64,000 nucleotides of DNA. It comes from Paenibacillus durus. Its GTDB lineage: Bacteria; Bacillota; Bacilli; Paenibacillales; Paenibacillaceae. The notes under the pieces were generated by a model that was not told where the DNA came from, did not search any database, and saw nothing but the letters and a program-made list of their open reading frames with translations. Numbering within the stretch: position 1 is the stretch's first letter; every line of letters begins with the position of its first letter. Shown piece by piece: positions 1 to 8,247 of the stretch. The stretch spans positions 5,974,348-6,038,347 of the forward strand of contig NZ_CP009288.1 of NCBI RefSeq assembly GCF_000756615.1. Direction: 5' to 3'. The translations under genes were made by a program, and so were the position numbers.

Positions 1-914
1 GTAGCATCATGAGCTGCATTGGCGATACGGGCTTCAACTTTACCGCCGGTCACACCAATCTTATGAATGAGTTCACGATGTTCCGAGACAAAAGGATGAT
101 CGGAGAAGCTTCGCAGTACATAGATGGTCCCACTCTGGATGTCATTCTCTTCCCAGTCTGCGCTAAATAACCCTCCACCAATAGGATCGGTTAATCGACG
201 TCCAGCCTCATCTTTGTACAACGCACGCTGCAAGGATCTGAGGAGAAGATTGCTCTCTGTACCATTAGAGTAGATGACCCTAAGTCGTGCATCAGTATGA
301 CCATTAGGGGCCTTAAATTCATCACCTATTTCAGCTACGTAGGCAAGTTGCCCCCCTAAGATAAAGAAGTTCCCCTTATTAATGCTCGCATCCTTACCAA
401 ATGGACGCGTCTCTCGATCCCCCGATTTAAGTTCGTTCTCAACCTGCTCAAACAGAGGTTTAAAACGAGCAAAATCTTCACATTTCTCGCGATTCGCAAT
501 TTCCTCGGCAGCTCGTTTTTCAACTTGAGAGCGAACATGGCGTAATTCTGTAATATCTGAAGTAGCGAGCATTCCTTCAAGTTCAGCAAGCAGCTCATCA
601 TCATCCAAGATAGTTACCGGATCGATTTGTTTAGTCTCTTCCTCACTTAGCAAGCCTTGGCTATTTAGGGGAGTAAGTAGGGTTCTGCAATCCTCCTGTG
701 CGCGCAGTCGATCAAGCCGCACTGCATACAGTCTTTCGAAAATGTCATTCTCTTCTCCATGTTGCGGAGTACGACCATGCTTTTTCACAAATTGCTGGAT
801 CTCTTCAAATCCTGCAATGATGTGCTCTTCACGCGGCGTGTAAGAGCGTGTCTTTGCTACTTCATACTCTACACCAAGTTCTCGGAGAAGATCGTCATCA
901 GAAAGGTTAGACAT
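1..914 (-). CDS. GIY-YIG / T5orf172-type nuclease-like protein, partial (YeeC-like)
   Basis: Third gene of a methyltransferase-helicase-nuclease operon. It reads leftward from an ATG at 914 and is still open at base 1, so the C-terminus is missing (about 304 residues seen). The first 160 residues are acidic and helical. Near residues 263-297 there is GTIYVLRS followed by HKIGVTGGKVEARI, the two core strands of the Mug113/T5orf172 branch of the GIY-YIG fold; the rest of the catalytic domain lies outside the window. The helicase stop codon is one base before this ATG and the Shine-Dalgarno GGAGG lies in the last helicase codons, so the two are translationally coupled. By position and domain it matches YeeC of the Bacillus subtilis yeeABC locus. 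Nuclease activity is inferred. Confidence 0.8.
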   Translation of the reverse strand, partial: MSNLSDDDLLRELGVEYEVAKTRSYTPREEHIIAGFEEIQQFVKKHGRTPQHGEENDIFERLYAVRLDRLRAQEDCRTLLTPLNSQGLLSEEETKQIDPVTILDDDELLAELEGMLATSDITELRHVRSQVEKRAAEEIANREKCEDFARFKPLFEQVENELKSGDRETRPFGKDASINKGNFFILGGQLAYVAEIGDEFKAPNGHTDARLRVIYSNGTESNLLLRSLQRALYKDEAGRRLTDPIGGGLFSADWEENDIQSGTIYVLRSFSDHPFVSEHRELIHKIGVTGGKVEARIANAAHDA

Positions 915-915
915 T

Positions 916-2997
916 TTATATTCCACCTCCGCTACCTTGAGCGGCCTTCTGCTGTGTGGAAAAGCGCTGTAAGGCTGCAACTCCTTCGGCCATTCGCTTT
1001 TCCCACGGATCTTGCGAGTTTATATCTGGCAGTCGTCCACGCTCTTTTTTGAACTGAACAGCCCGTTCAGTCAGTGCTCTAGCTTCTTCATATGGTATAC
1101 TTACACGCTTTGCAGCAATGACAGCTGCAACTTGTTTTAAGCTATCCTCACTTAATGCTTTAGATAGAATTGCATACGCTTCGTTGAATGGATTAATACG
1201 GTCGATGAGGTCGATGTCTAGTTCACAAACGTTCACGAACTTACGAACCCCATCGATAAGAGCAGTGTTGGCAATTGGCTCATTGCTACCCTCTGTACCC
1301 TTCGTCGCAGTCTGCTTTGCTTGTTGTGTTAAATTAAGGGCAGCAATGGCGTGCTGACGAACTGCTTCCTGATCCTCCGTGTCAAGCTCTGGATATTTCT
1401 CCTTGATAATTTTGCCCATGCGAACTTGCGTCAGCTCTTCTGGTACCATTTCTTTGTCAAACAGGCCCCGTTCAATAGTGTTTTTGTCCTGGACGAATGT
1501 CGCAATGACCTCATTTAGGTCTTCCCGACATATACGAGCAGCTTCCTCGCTTTTTGGCTCGAAGAGACCTTTGATTTCAATCTGCATTTGTCCTGTTTCA
1601 TGGTTAAAGCCTACATTACACTTTTCTGGATCATAACCCTCATCTCCATAGTCGAATCCCTCCACCGGTCCACTTGCTGCACTCTTCGATTTGAACTCGA
1701 AGCGAGGCGAAAGGACCTGTTCCATGAGCAGGCTGGCAGCAATTGCTTTCAGGGTATCGTTCACCGCCTCTATTACCGTCTCTTTGGAAGCATCGGGCTC
1801 CGCAATCAGATTGGTGAAGCGAGCACGCGTTTTGCCCGGAGCGTCACGGGTAGCACGACCTATGATTTGCACAATCTCGGTAAGACTCGCCCGATAGCCA
1901 ATTGTAAGTGCATGCTCACACCATATCCAATCAAATCCTTCTTTTGCCATGCCAAGAGCAATAATGATATCCACATGGTCGCGATTATTCTTATGGATAG
2001 GATCTTTCAATGCATTAGATACCCGGTCACGTTTAGTCGAATCGTCATCTACCAGATCGGCAATCCTAAGAACTCTACCATCTGACGTCTTAACTAATTG
2101 AAAGCCAGTTACGGAATCAGTGCCTTGCCACTCCCCCAGCTCTTCAATGATGTGTTCAACTTCTTTAATCTTGTTTTTGGTACTCTCGCGGGAATTAACG
2201 TTTGGGATATGAATGATGGTCTTCTCAGACGAATCTAGCACTTTAAGAATGTCATCTGTATAAGAATCAGAATAGAAGTAATAGCCAATATCAAGTTGTT
2301 TCAGATACTCGTATCCATTAAGTTGCTCATAATACGTGTAAGTGACTGTGTCGAACTTTGCCTCGTCTTGCGGAGCTAACACCGCCTCAGCATCGCCACG
2401 GAAGTAGGAACCCGTCATCGCAACAATATGCACACTATCGCGAGAGATAAACTGACCAAGATGCAAACCTAGCTTATTGTCCGGGTTCGCAGAAACATGA
2501 TGGAATTCGTCCACGGCAATCAACCTGTTATCAAACGCCTCTACTCCGTACTCTTCGACAGCGAAACGGAAGGTAGCATGTGTACAAACTAAGACTTTAT
2601 CGTTACTTTCAAGAAACGCACCGACTGCCTTAACCTTACCTCCGTTGTCCGAGCCAGGGGCATTACATAGGTTCCATCTCGGCTCCACGACCCAGTCGGT
2701 CCAAAAGCCATACTGGCTCAGCGGCTCATTGTTGAAGCTGGATCCGATTGACTTTTCAGGCACAACAATAATTGCCTGCTTGAGTCCTTGGTTCTGGAGC
2801 TTATCTAGGGCAATGAACATCAATGCCCGACTTTTGCCGGATGCCGGTGGCGACTTAATAAGTAAGTACTGTTCGCCTCGCCGTTCGTAGGCACGCTCTT
2901 GCATAGTTCGCATTCCCAGGGCATTGGATTTCGTGGAATTTCCGTTACGAGCGTAAGACACAGAAATGGTAGGGATTGATTTGTTTCCTGCAGTCAT
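916..2997 (-). CDS. DEAD/DEAH-box superfamily 2 helicase, restriction-type (YeeB-like)
   Basis: A 693-residue helicase of the ResIII/type III restriction class. Visible motifs are a Walker A loop PPASGKS (about 50-56), DEFH Walker B (163-166), motif III TGS (195-197), motif V GMAKEGFDW (349-357) and motif VI QIIGRATRD (377-385). The C-terminal 300 residues are helical without a recognised nuclease motif. The start overlaps the stop of the methyltransferase gene by 4 bases (ATGA) and its own stop nearly touches the GIY-YIG gene, so all three form one operon. Probably an ATP-driven DNA translocase acting with the methylase and the GIY-YIG protein. It matches B. subtilis YeeB in context. BREX and DISARM are unlikely because their hallmark genes are not seen. 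Confidence 0.85.
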   Translation of the reverse strand: MTAGNKSIPTISVSYARNGNSTKSNALGMRTMQERAYERRGEQYLLIKSPPASGKSRALMFIALDKLQNQGLKQAIIVVPEKSIGSSFNNEPLSQYGFWTDWVVEPRWNLCNAPGSDNGGKVKAVGAFLESNDKVLVCTHATFRFAVEEYGVEAFDNRLIAVDEFHHVSANPDNKLGLHLGQFISRDSVHIVAMTGSYFRGDAEAVLAPQDEAKFDTVTYTYYEQLNGYEYLKQLDIGYYFYSDSYTDDILKVLDSSEKTIIHIPNVNSRESTKNKIKEVEHIIEELGEWQGTDSVTGFQLVKTSDGRVLRIADLVDDDSTKRDRVSNALKDPIHKNNRDHVDIIIALGMAKEGFDWIWCEHALTIGYRASLTEIVQIIGRATRDAPGKTRARFTNLIAEPDASKETVIEAVNDTLKAIAASLLMEQVLSPRFEFKSKSAASGPVEGFDYGDEGYDPEKCNVGFNHETGQMQIEIKGLFEPKSEEAARICREDLNEVIATFVQDKNTIERGLFDKEMVPEELTQVRMGKIIKEKYPELDTEDQEAVRQHAIAALNLTQQAKQTATKGTEGSNEPIANTALIDGVRKFVNVCELDIDLIDRINPFNEAYAILSKALSEDSLKQVAAVIAAKRVSIPYEEARALTERAVQFKKERGRLPDINSQDPWEKRMAEGVAALQRFSTQQKAAQGSGGGI

Positions 2998-5774
2998 TGG
3001 TTTGCCCCCTTCTTGCTTCTCTTCGTCTGTGGCGCTGATGTTGTCATCTTGGTGTAGAGTTCAAATAGCTTTTCCAGCCGTTCCGTATCATTTCTAAAAC
3101 GGCGGCCAATATAGATACGTTCCAGCACCTCATCGTTATACTCATGAGCCTCACGAAGGTTGGATGGCATATTTTCTGGCTCGTAGAGCTCTGCGATTGT
3201 CGCTGGGAAGTGTGTCTCACGTGCCAAAAGAATTTCCTCAGCACAGCGGGTAAGGTCCGCTTTATTCTTCTCAGTCAGAGTAGGGATAGGAAAGGTATTC
3301 CATCCGAGAGTGTTGGAATACGAAAATCGCATTTCTAATCTAACACAAACTGCACCAATCCAGACCCAATGCATGCGGGAGGCTATCAGGGCGAGGTTCC
3401 ATAATGGTGCATCCATTATGGCGAAGTTCTTGTTACTAACGATACTACCCGCTGGAAGATATCCCACTGGCAAATATGGACGACCTTCGGAACTCACTCC
3501 AGGGACTACAATAATCCGCTCATCTCCGTGCTGCCGTACCTCGCCAAAACGATGGGGGGAGTTGGCGAGGGCTTGTGTGGTTGGGCGATTCGATTTCTGC
3601 CGCTTATCCCGCACGCTTTCAAACCGCGCGGCAAGCCACTCATTAGCGACTGCCTCATCATAGTCTGAGTCGTCAACCCAAATACACCTGCGCTCTTGCC
3701 CTCGAATGTATTCCTGCGATCCCAGGAATGGTCGAATGAATTTGCTAGGGACACCATGTAGCCGTACAGCATTCTCCGCTTCTTCAGGAGCGAGTAACAA
3801 CCCCCCACCATCATTGGGCATGTTACCAAACGTCATTTCGGCAACCTCACTGATCCGCGTAGTCCGGGGACCAACAATGATGTTAGGGCCAGGTACGAGA
3901 TAGGCATTGATATGCCCTGTAGATTTAACGATAATTCCCCCGTCGGGCTTTTCACTAAAAATCCGGCGCTCAGTACCTGGATTGGTAGAAATGCCTACAA
4001 TCACCACCGTGACTCCCGCATTCTTACTGGCGAGATTAGCCCACTTAAATGAAGTATGGGCGAAAGTGATCTGGTGGCCAGATGCGAAAATCAACGACCA
4101 TAAGGTTTCTACTTGGCGTCCTTGGCAGATCGAGTTAGTAGCCACAAATGCTGAAACAGTTGGCGTCCTCGTACCATAATCCGCAGCCTTCATTAACCAG
4201 CCGGAGACGTAGTCCAGCGATTTCCAATTTCTTGTCCGATCTGAAAATATTTCCTGTAAATCGTCCTTCTGCTCGTCGGTTTGCCATTGACTTCCACGAT
4301 AGGGTGGATTTCCACAGATATACGTCTCCCCGCCTTCATTCTCGAAGTCAATCTGTGCTTGATTCAATGGCGTACTGAAAAGATCATCATCATGGAATTT
4401 CACATCTGTTCCAGTCGGTGGGCAAATACTAAGCCAATCTAGTCTTAGAGCATTGCCACAGGTGATCCAGTTCTCCGATGATAGCGGCAAAAAATCTGCA
4501 AGAGCCAGGGTGGGCCCACGATACAGTACATTGCATTGGTATTCGGCGATAATGAGGGCAAGACGAGCAATTTCAGCTGAAAAATCCCGAAGTTCGATAC
4601 CGCGGAAGTTGGTCAACGGTATGTCGCTCTCACGCCCGGGTTCACCGCGTCGTTCGTTGATAATGTTTTCAATTTCTCTCATCTGCTTGTATGCGATGAC
4701 TAAGAAGTTGCCTGAGCCACAGGCCGGATCAAAAACCCGAATCCTCGAAAGACGCTTGCGTAGGTTGAGTAGCATACGAGGGTTGTCACCTGCTACTTCA
4801 AGCTGTACCCGTAAGTCATCCAGAAATAACGGGTTGAGCACCTTTAGAATGTTCGGCACGCTAGTATAGTGCATGCCGAGCTCACTGCGTTCCTCGTCAT
4901 CCGCAACCGCCTGTATCATCGAACCAAAAATGTCCGGATTGATCTTCGTCCAGTCTAAGCGGCCAATGTGTAGTAGGTAGGATCGCGCAATCTTACTGAA
5001 CCGCGGCACATCTACATTGCCCGAGAAAAGTCCTCCATTTACATAAGGGAACGCATTGGCCCATCGTGGTATGTTTACCCTATCGTGATCAAGATCCTTT
5101 GTGTTCATAGCGCGGAAGATTTCACTAATTACTTCATGCGTGTTAGAGGCATCCTGCGCACTCATTTGCTCGATGGTGTCAGTGAACAGCCTTGTGCTGT
5201 TAAAGATACCGGTGTCCTCGGCAAAGAAGCAAAAGATCAGTCGTGCCATAAAGTGATTCATCTCGTGACGTCGATCGGTCACTTCCCATTGGGGATTGTC
5301 TTTCAAAAGCTCAACATAGAGTCGGTTCAATCGGCCCGTTGCTTGGATGTCGAATGAACTGTCGCGTACCTGCTTGACGGTTGTAATCCCAGCAAGTGAC
5401 AAGAAAAAACCAAAGTGATCTGGGAAACCCCGATAAGCACAGGCTACCGTCTCGCCGGACTCCAGATCCTCGGCCTCAAAGTCTACCCCGTCCGTGGCAA
5501 GGATATAGCGTGCTTTTGCCCTGATCGTTGCCCGGCTTTCTTTCAATTCGGCAAGTGCCATGGTAACTTCGCCAGGTTGAGCGACCACGATATGGATGTT
5601 GTTAGTTTGTAGAACCCCACCTAAGTCTGATTTATTCGTTTCTCCTGAGCGAAGGCGCTTAATTGTCGTCTCCTTGTTCCCAAATGCCCGAAGAAAGGCA
5701 AACGGAAACTCCTCCTTATCAAAAGGCTGAATTGCCAATTCCGAGACTGCTGCTTCGATTTCTACTGGGTTCAT
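2994..5774 (-). CDS. MmeI-like class I N6-adenine DNA methyltransferase (DnmA/YeeA-like)
   Basis: A 926-residue m6A DNA methyltransferase. The AdoMet-binding motif DPACGSGNF is at about 349-357 and the catalytic motif IV NPPY at 489-492. The preceding segment ELGMHYTSVPNIL is typical of MmeI-like/type IIG methylases. Roughly residues 560-870 should form the target recognition domain, with a helical C-terminus. The N-terminal ~130 residues take the place of the MmeI nuclease domain, but I do not see a convincing D-Xn-ExK site, so it may only methylate. B. subtilis DnmA (YeeA), the family relative with the same neighbours, methylates adenine in a non-palindromic site. The ATG at 5774 follows a GGAGGAAA ribosome site and is the first large gene of the operon. 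Recognition sequence unknown. Confidence 0.88.
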   Translation of the reverse strand: MNPVEIEAAVSELAIQPFDKEEFPFAFLRAFGNKETTIKRLRSGETNKSDLGGVLQTNNIHIVVAQPGEVTMALAELKESRATIRAKARYILATDGVDFEAEDLESGETVACAYRGFPDHFGFFLSLAGITTVKQVRDSSFDIQATGRLNRLYVELLKDNPQWEVTDRRHEMNHFMARLIFCFFAEDTGIFNSTRLFTDTIEQMSAQDASNTHEVISEIFRAMNTKDLDHDRVNIPRWANAFPYVNGGLFSGNVDVPRFSKIARSYLLHIGRLDWTKINPDIFGSMIQAVADDEERSELGMHYTSVPNILKVLNPLFLDDLRVQLEVAGDNPRMLLNLRKRLSRIRVFDPACGSGNFLVIAYKQMREIENIINERRGEPGRESDIPLTNFRGIELRDFSAEIARLALIIAEYQCNVLYRGPTLALADFLPLSSENWITCGNALRLDWLSICPPTGTDVKFHDDDLFSTPLNQAQIDFENEGGETYICGNPPYRGSQWQTDEQKDDLQEIFSDRTRNWKSLDYVSGWLMKAADYGTRTPTVSAFVATNSICQGRQVETLWSLIFASGHQITFAHTSFKWANLASKNAGVTVVIVGISTNPGTERRIFSEKPDGGIIVKSTGHINAYLVPGPNIIVGPRTTRISEVAEMTFGNMPNDGGGLLLAPEEAENAVRLHGVPSKFIRPFLGSQEYIRGQERRCIWVDDSDYDEAVANEWLAARFESVRDKRQKSNRPTTQALANSPHRFGEVRQHGDERIIVVPGVSSEGRPYLPVGYLPAGSIVSNKNFAIMDAPLWNLALIASRMHWVWIGAVCVRLEMRFSYSNTLGWNTFPIPTLTEKNKADLTRCAEEILLARETHFPATIAELYEPENMPSNLREAHEYNDEVLERIYIGRRFRNDTERLEKLFELYTKMTTSAPQTKRSKKGANQ

Positions 5775-5821
5775 GGCCTGTTTCCTCCCGACTTAGTTCT
5801 CGTGCTGATATAATGCTATCG

Positions 5822-5917
5822 TCATTTTCTGTAGGGAGATAAAAAATGCTCTGAATAATCAACGTTATGAGCAAGACAGAGGGTCTCTTCATCAATTTTT
5901 ATATTAATAAATCTCAT
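5822..5917 (-). CDS. Possible 31-residue leader ORF before the methyltransferase
   Basis: Short ORF beginning MRFINIKIDEE, with a perfect GGAGG five bases before its ATG, ending 47 bases upstream of the methyltransferase start. It lies between the candidate promoter (5952-5960) and the operon, so it would be on the same message. No recognised family. It could be a real small protein, a leader peptide or chance; the good ribosome site is the main support. Confidence 0.3.
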   Translation of the reverse strand: MRFINIKIDEETLCLAHNVDYSEHFLSPYRK

Positions 5918-5951
5918 TATATCCTCCATACTAAAAAACACTTTTCTTTCA

Positions 5952-5960
5952 ATTATATCA
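5952..5960 (-). promoter_or_regulatory. Candidate extended -10 promoter of the methyltransferase operon
   Basis: On the minus strand the sequence reads TGATATAAT, a perfect extended -10 element. No good -35 hexamer is seen 17 bases upstream, which extended -10 promoters tolerate. It lies about 180 bases before the methyltransferase ATG in AT-rich DNA. Confidence 0.4.
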
Positions 5961-6035
5961 TATGGGCCAAAAGGAGCGAATTTCAAATGATCCAGCAACA
6001 ACAGCTTATTCTCTCTCGCCTCAAGCAACCTCGGG

Positions 6036-6443
6036 CTGTACGAGATGAACGAGATCGACCGCAGCCTGTTCGCGGAATGCCTGAACGACCTGAACAGGGA
6101 GCTCGACACCGAGCTTACCCGTCGGTCGAAGCTGGAACTGGAACTCCGCGACGATCAGGCCGAGCCCGTCTCCTTCGAGCTCGTACGTTCCTTGGTTGGC
6201 AGGTTTGACGCCCTGCTCCACCGCTCTCCGTTCCCGCAGCGTAAGACACTGGTGCACCTGATCGTGAAGCGGATCACGCTGGACGACAGGAAGCGCGTCA
6301 GCAACGTCGAGCTCGCCTTCAATGAGGAGACCGAGAAGCATTTTTTAAGCGTAGCCCCTTCTGCTGGACCACATGCAGAAGGGGCTTTTCCTTTTTCCGG
6401 AAAAGCCCCGATGCTCAAAAAATCACTTGTGTTTATCATATAG
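6036..6443 (+). pseudogene. C-terminal remnant of a large serine recombinase
   Basis: Open frame LYEMNEIDRSLFAE... through KRITLDDRKRVSNVELAF, about 115 recognisable residues. It resembles the C-terminal coiled-coil/tail of large serine recombinases (Recombinase/zinc-ribbon family), where a charged coiled coil is followed by a short beta segment. The catalytic and DNA-binding parts are absent: upstream in the same frame there are only about 15 unrelated residues after a stop at 5988-5990. GC content rises sharply at about 6040 compared with the AT-rich DNA to the left, marking a junction. It is probably a scar of the mobile element that brought in the neighbouring methyltransferase operon or an older element at the same site. 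Confidence 0.6.
6354..6385. terminator. Intrinsic terminator hairpin
   Basis: Perfect 11-bp stem GCCCCTTCTGC / GCAGAAGGGGC with a 10-base loop, followed on the plus strand by TTTTCCTTTTT. It would end rightward transcription from the recombinase remnant. Confidence 0.65.
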
Positions 6444-6451
6444 ATTCTATT

Positions 6452-7543
6452 TTATATCACGCCTGTATCAAGAAATTCGAACCCTGTAATTTCGGAAGAG
6501 ATCTCGTTAATAAACTGATAGGGTGATTTCTGAATAAATTCTGTAATAATCCAGTTATGCTTACCTGATAAATATCCCCGGAGAATCATTGGATTGTAAC
6601 GAGAGAGCTCGCTCAACCGGTGCATGGCGGCATAGGCTAATGTAACTGGACTCCTATCAATCCACTTATCTCCGTTGCTTCCCCGTCTCATGTACCACCT
6701 TTTATCACCTTTCCCTACTATCGGCATAACATACTTCCTTAACTTTCTATGGTATGCCTCAAACGTCTCCATCTTCTCCTTACTCCAGTTGAATCTTCGC
6801 TTGAGCCGTATTACAAACCGATCATTGATATTATTTACTCGCTCAAAACCAGACGGTAATTTGTTGATCGTATGACCATTTGCATATCGAGGATCTGGCT
6901 CTATCTCTGCAACAAACCAACTTTGGGAAGATCCTAGCTTGGACACAAAATGTGGATTTCTCAACGGAATGAAGAGCTCCGGCACAGCTCTTGTTTCGGT
7001 ATCGTACGAAAGAGAATATGCTCTATGTATGTATGGAATATTGTAGAACACCTGATCAAGGTTATATTCATATTCTCCCGGTACAATATGGTCATCAAGC
7101 AATCTGCTCAGTGCAGCCAGTATTCCGCGTGTCTTGAAGCGAATTTTCTCGTCTTCGGTACTGGGCCTTGTTAATCTGGTGCCAGAAAAGTTGCCAGCAA
7201 CCCCATGGCTGTTCGAGAACGCCTGCTTTTTTACAATCAAGAGTGTCTTTGCAGCGTTTAAAAAGCAATAATATAGCGGTAATGGAGCCGCTGTAGGAGG
7301 CAGGGATTTTGAACTTAAATAGAAGTTTCTAGCCTGCTCCCAGTAGAATGCCGCCTCTGCCGTACTCTTATTCCTCAACCAAGATTCAACAAAAGTCCAA
7401 GGCTCGCTTGCAAGCACTGTTTTCCCACCAAGATTCGGAGTTACAGTTGCAGACTTAACAGTGAGTAATCTACGCTTATAATATATCGGTCCTGCCACTA
7501 GTCCACTTCCTCGCTTAACATCAGGTATTACGATAAATTCCAC
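6452..7543 (-). CDS. YaaC-like protein
   Basis: A 363-residue soluble protein starting at a GTG. The segment WTFVESWLRNKSTAEAAFYWEQARNF, then CFLNAAKTLL with a following HGV, and a late LSELSRYNP resemble the YaaC family, whose molecular function is unknown. It has no membrane segment or signal peptide. It reads toward the recombinase remnant and lies between the methyltransferase operon and rlmH, inside the apparent insertion region. YaaC-like proteins also occur as core genes near dnaA, so this divergent copy in an accessory region is unusual. The family call rests on pattern recognition only. Confidence 0.55.
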   Translation of the reverse strand: MEFIVIPDVKRGSGLVAGPIYYKRRLLTVKSATVTPNLGGKTVLASEPWTFVESWLRNKSTAEAAFYWEQARNFYLSSKSLPPTAAPLPLYYCFLNAAKTLLIVKKQAFSNSHGVAGNFSGTRLTRPSTEDEKIRFKTRGILAALSRLLDDHIVPGEYEYNLDQVFYNIPYIHRAYSLSYDTETRAVPELFIPLRNPHFVSKLGSSQSWFVAEIEPDPRYANGHTINKLPSGFERVNNINDRFVIRLKRRFNWSKEKMETFEAYHRKLRKYVMPIVGKGDKRWYMRRGSNGDKWIDRSPVTLAYAAMHRLSELSRYNPMILRGYLSGKHNWIITEFIQKSPYQFINEISSEITGFEFLDTGVI

Positions 7544-7613
7544 ATGACAATCTGAAACCCTCTAATCATCCAAAAAATCAAGAAATTATACTCAGTACCA
7601 CAAAAATTTCGCC

Positions 7614-8093
7614 CTACTTGTGATACGGTTCCCCCCGATTGATCTTCACCGCCCGATAAATCTGCTCCACCAGCACCAGGCGCATGAGCTGATGGGGCAG
7701 CGTCATGCGCCCGAAGCTGAGCCGCTGCTGCGCGCGGCTCAGGACCGCATCGGAGAGCCCATGGCTGCCTCCGATGACGAACACGACATGGCTCGTCCCG
7801 TAGGTGCCGAGCCTGTCGATCTCCCCGGCAAGCTCTTCCGAGCTCCAGAGCTTGCCGTCGATGGCGAGCGCGATAACATGCGCGCTCTCCTTCACATGCG
7901 CGAGGATGCGCTCGCCCTCGCGCGCCTTCACGGCCGATACTTCGGCTTCGCTTAAGGTATCGGGCGCTTTTTCATCCGCCACCTCAATCATCTGGAACTT
8001 GAGGTAGGGCGTAAGCCGTTTCGCGTATTCCTGGATGCCCTGTACCAGGTATTTCTCTTTCAATTTACCGACCGCAATAAGCTGAATGAACAT
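7614..8093 (-). CDS. rlmH: 23S rRNA pseudouridine1915 N3-methyltransferase RlmH
   Basis: Full-length SPOUT-family methyltransferase (159 residues) that uses AdoMet to methylate pseudouridine 1915 of 23S rRNA helix 69 in assembled ribosomes. Visible: the start MFIQLIAVGKLKEKYL, the glycine-rich VFVIGGSHGLSD knot segment and the conserved C-terminus EQIYRAVKINRGEPYHK. The gene is intact. Its 3' end is the chromosomal attachment site for SCC elements in staphylococci; here the accessory region begins directly downstream. In Bacillus it lies near htrA and the CxxH/CxxC gene, both also nearby here. Confidence 0.97.
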   Translation of the reverse strand: MFIQLIAVGKLKEKYLVQGIQEYAKRLTPYLKFQMIEVADEKAPDTLSEAEVSAVKAREGERILAHVKESAHVIALAIDGKLWSSEELAGEIDRLGTYGTSHVVFVIGGSHGLSDAVLSRAQQRLSFGRMTLPHQLMRLVLVEQIYRAVKINRGEPYHK

Positions 8094-8247
8094 AAAGATC
8101 CGAACTCCCCTTTCTTCGTCCTCTAATGATAAACAAGGACCGATGAATACACAAACGCGGATCTCTCCTTAACTTAAGTCAAGGAAGTCCCGTTCCCTCC
8201 TTAGTACAATGTAACCACGAAGAATTCTTCAGAGGAGGGTTATTCAA

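Noticed and set aside
1..5774. BREX or DISARM system
   Set aside because: Only methylase, helicase and GIY-YIG genes are present; no pglZ, brxC, drmB or drmC-like genes are visible.
7614..7640. A second SCC-type attachment repeat within the window
   Set aside because: I looked for repeats of the rlmH 3' end (around GAACCGTATCACAAG) and saw only short partial matches such as ACTTGTG near 6425; not enough to call attL.
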